DNA of 64,000 bases from the NCBI RefSeq assembly GCF_900129795.1, contig NZ_FQWW01000001.1:434001-498000 (forward strand), in the 5' to 3' direction. How positions within the stretch are numbered: the first letter of the stretch is position 1; the number at the start of each line of letters is the position of its first letter. Shown here one piece after another: positions 62,451 to 64,000 of this stretch. Source of the stretch: Flavobacterium sp. CF108 (GTDB taxonomy: Bacteria > Bacteroidota > Bacteroidia > Flavobacteriales > Flavobacteriaceae). A model generated the notes under the pieces. The model worked only from the letters and a program-made list of their open reading frames with translations, was not told the DNA's origin and searched no databases. The position numbers and the translations under genes are program-made.

Positions 62451-62840
62451 ATGGAAACAGAAGTAAAAGCACCGGCAAGAACACATCAAAAAGACGACAA
62501 AGACTGCAGACCACAAGAATGCATGGCGGCACTATTACCTGTAAGAGATGCATTAGAGGTTTTAAGCGGAAGATGGAAATTACCCATTTTAATTGCTTTG
62601 TCTGACAGACCAAAACGTTTTAAAGAAATTTCTAAAGACATCAACGGGATTACAGATAAAATGCTTTCTAAAGAATTAAAAGATCTCGAAATAAATAAGC
62701 TTGTTACCAGAACAGTTTATGATACTTTTCCGCCAACGGTCGAATATTCAAGAACAGAACACAGTCAATCGCTTACAGATGTTATTATGGCCTTAAAAGA
62801 CTGGGGAACTTTGCACAGAAAAGAAATTATCGGAAAATAA
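62451..62840 (+). CDS. HxlR-family (DUF24) transcriptional regulator with N-terminal Cys pair
   Basis: The ATG at 62451 is used; the earlier codon is TTG. The 129-residue winged-helix protein has VRDALEVLSGRWKLPILIAL, RFKEISKDINGITDKMLSKE and PPTVEYSRTE, the HxlR/YodB family marks. Two cysteines at 19 and 24 (DCRPQEC) lie where YodB/HypR-type sensors carry reactive thiols. It likely represses azoR and itself until oxidised or alkylated. Confidence 0.92.
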   Translation: METEVKAPARTHQKDDKDCRPQECMAALLPVRDALEVLSGRWKLPILIALSDRPKRFKEISKDINGITDKMLSKELKDLEINKLVTRTVYDTFPPTVEYSRTEHSQSLTDVIMALKDWGTLHRKEIIGK

Positions 62841-62940
62841 AAGATTTAAATTTTCAGCAAACTTTTTTTGCCACAGATTAAAGGATTAAAATGATTTTTG
62901 AATTGCCTCCTGCTTTAGCTGGAGGTTAAAAGGTAAAAGT

Positions 62941-62984
62941 AAAAGGCTTTGGCCAAACTATTGATTGTTTGGCTAAAGCCTTTT
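62941..62984 (+). terminator. Terminator after the HxlR gene
   Basis: AAAAGGCTTTGGCCAAAC pairs with GTTTGGCTAAAGCCTTTT (18 bases, one G-U), with T residues after it. Confidence 0.75.
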
Positions 62985-63159
62985 GTTCGTTAATTATTTT
63001 TCCATCCAGCTAAAGCTGGAAGCTATTGATTTAAAAACTTTGAGCCTTAGCTTTCGATACTAAAACATAAAAATCTAAATTGCTATTTTTCACGCAGATT
63101 CAGCAGATTTTTTTTATTCCTCTAATTCTTTATTAATACCCTGCATATAAAACCTATGT

Positions 63160-63206
63160 TCCTCTGCACCTTTGAACCTTTGTACCTTTGTACCTTTGTA
63201 CCTTTC
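63160..63206. repeat. Tandem ACCTTTGT array
   Basis: Five to six units of about 8 bases (ACCTTTGT or ACCTTTGA) follow TTCCTCTGC. The same unit and a CTCCTCTG lead occur at 57474-57514. Confidence 0.8.
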
Positions 63207-63308
63207 TAAAATCTCAATCGATATCGTAAAGAAATTTTAGTAAACAAAACAATTATACAGAAAAAGTTTAAATTTGGTTGCCCAAATCACTAAAAATTCT
63301 GAATAATC

Positions 63309-64000
63309 ATGAGAAAAAATCTACAATTTAACATTAAAAATAAATTGCTTAGTTGTTTAATATTAGCTTTTGCATTATTGATTTCTTCGCAATCCTATTC
63401 GCAGTACATCACGCAAAACATTGCTCCCACTGCAGTTATCAAAGAAGGACTTTCGCTGGAACAATCTTCTGACGGAAGAATTTTTATAGCAGAAAGAGGC
63501 GGTATTGTAAAAGTGTTTCAAAACAATACGGTTACAAATGTATTTACCGTTCCTACCGTAACAGATAACGAACAAGGGTTACTGGGGTTAACCCTTCACC
63601 CTGACTTTGCCACAAACGGTTATGTTTATGTTTTTTATTCTATAGAACCAGTAATTGGAACTGTTAGACATAGAATTGAAAGAATCCAGATAGATAATAC
63701 TAATCAAGTAGTAAGCAGACAGGAAATTTTGCTTTTAGAACCTATTGGAAACGGATTTCATAATGGCGGGGATTTAAAGTTTTTTAACGGTTTTCTTTAT
63801 GTAACTGTTGGAGATAGTCAGGATAATACCAATTCGCAGAATTTAGACACTTATAAAGGAAAAATTCTTCGTCTTACAGAAGACGGACTGCCTGCACCGG
63901 GAAATCCATTTTACGGAAGCGGTTCTGTACAAAGACAAAGTATTTGGGTTTACGGGTTTAGAAATCCGTGGAGATTGGTTCCAAATGCAAAAGTCAATAA
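63309..64000 (+). CDS. PQQ-type sugar dehydrogenase family protein, N-terminal part (3' end outside window)
   Basis: The frame is open to the end of the window (230 codons seen). It begins with a signal peptide (about 1-32, ending near SQSYSQ). The propeller motifs LEQSSDGRIFIAERGG, GLLGLTLHPDF, NGGDLKFFNGFLYVTVGD and VYGFRNPWRL match the glucose/sorbosone dehydrogenase family, as in the gene at 46205. Full Bacteroidota relatives often carry C-terminal T9SS sorting domains; the end is not visible here. Confidence 0.85.
   Translation, partial: MRKNLQFNIKNKLLSCLILAFALLISSQSYSQYITQNIAPTAVIKEGLSLEQSSDGRIFIAERGGIVKVFQNNTVTNVFTVPTVTDNEQGLLGLTLHPDFATNGYVYVFYSIEPVIGTVRHRIERIQIDNTNQVVSRQEILLLEPIGNGFHNGGDLKFFNGFLYVTVGDSQDNTNSQNLDTYKGKILRLTEDGLPAPGNPFYGSGSVQRQSIWVYGFRNPWRLVPNAKVN

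Larger units (their letters stand above)
62841..63308. other. Repeat-rich intergenic region, 468 bases
   Basis: It holds a GCCACAGATTAAAGGATT fragment (near 62870), an interrupted TGCTTTAGCTGGA inverted repeat (62911 and 63003), a strong terminator hairpin, a CACGCAGATTCAGCAGATT fragment (63090) and an ACCTTTGT array (63160-63206). No gene is visible. Confidence 0.65.

Noticed and set aside
1..64000. tRNA, rRNA, insertion sequence, prophage or integrative element
   Set aside because: Reading the gaps showed no cloverleaf, rRNA-like sequence, transposase, integrase or phage structural gene.

Overview
The window is AT-rich chromosomal DNA of a Bacteroidota member, most probably Flavobacterium. 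The signs are: secreted proteins ending in type IX secretion (T9SS) sorting domains; many SusC-like and siderophore-type TonB-dependent receptors; an ECF-sigma/FecR/TonB surface-signalling operon; DUF4249, DUF1254 and DUF1634 proteins; several promoters with the Bacteroidota -7 element TAnnTTTG; and few Shine-Dalgarno-like sites. I find no rRNA, tRNA, CRISPR array, integrase or transposase. This looks like ordinary chromosome with accessory metabolic islands and many short dispersed repeats. Start codons were moved from TTG or upstream ATG to an internal ATG where a signal peptide, a gene overlap or the domain start favours it.

Layout. 1-5.5 kb: a truncated outer-membrane receptor, then an LTA-synthase-like transferase coupled to a lipid kinase, facing a PAP2 phosphatase (lipid head-group or phosphate metabolism). 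5.7-8.7 kb: a large T9SS-secreted modular enzyme, best read as a GH87 alpha-1,3-glucanase. 9-12.2 kb: small enzymes and secreted proteins of unknown role. 12.6-17.1 kb: a Crp-family regulator, an NADP oxidoreductase and an SDR, then a second Crp paralogue broken by an in-frame amber codon, beside an aldehyde dehydrogenase. 17.4-21 kb: an FAD monooxygenase with an N-terminal zinc finger, a DUF4239 membrane protein and an acyltransferase. 21-25 kb (minus strand): a nitrilase/epoxide hydrolase operon with an Ohr-type peroxidase upstream. 25.4-30.6 kb (minus): sigma factor, small protein, FecR, STN-type TonB receptor and DUF4249 lipoprotein. 31-32.6 kb: a degenerate Hint-like protein translated 3 bases ahead of a PhyH dioxygenase.

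32.6-38.3 kb: short regulator/enzyme pairs. These are an SDR with AraC, where a 22-bp-spaced direct repeat precedes the SDR, and a TetR with a hotdog thioesterase, where an identical 16-bp palindrome precedes both genes. 38.6-42 kb: two secreted surface proteins. 42-47.4 kb (minus): DUF1254 protein, arylsulfatase and PQQ-type sugar dehydrogenase. 47.8-60 kb: two TonB receptors, a quinone oxidoreductase, GNAT, an AraC/esterase pair, DoxX, a TauE/SafE-DUF1634 pair and an LLM flavin oxidoreductase. 60-64 kb: a thiolase, a divergent azoreductase/HxlR pair with overlapping palindromic operators, and the start of a second PQQ-type dehydrogenase.

The most unusual features are the Hint-like/PhyH pair, the zinc-finger flavin monooxygenase, the amber-interrupted Crp paralogue, the three local regulator-operator circuits, and at least six families of short palindromic or tandem repeats, mostly at gene 3' ends and in intergenic gaps. 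None can be proved new from sequence alone.
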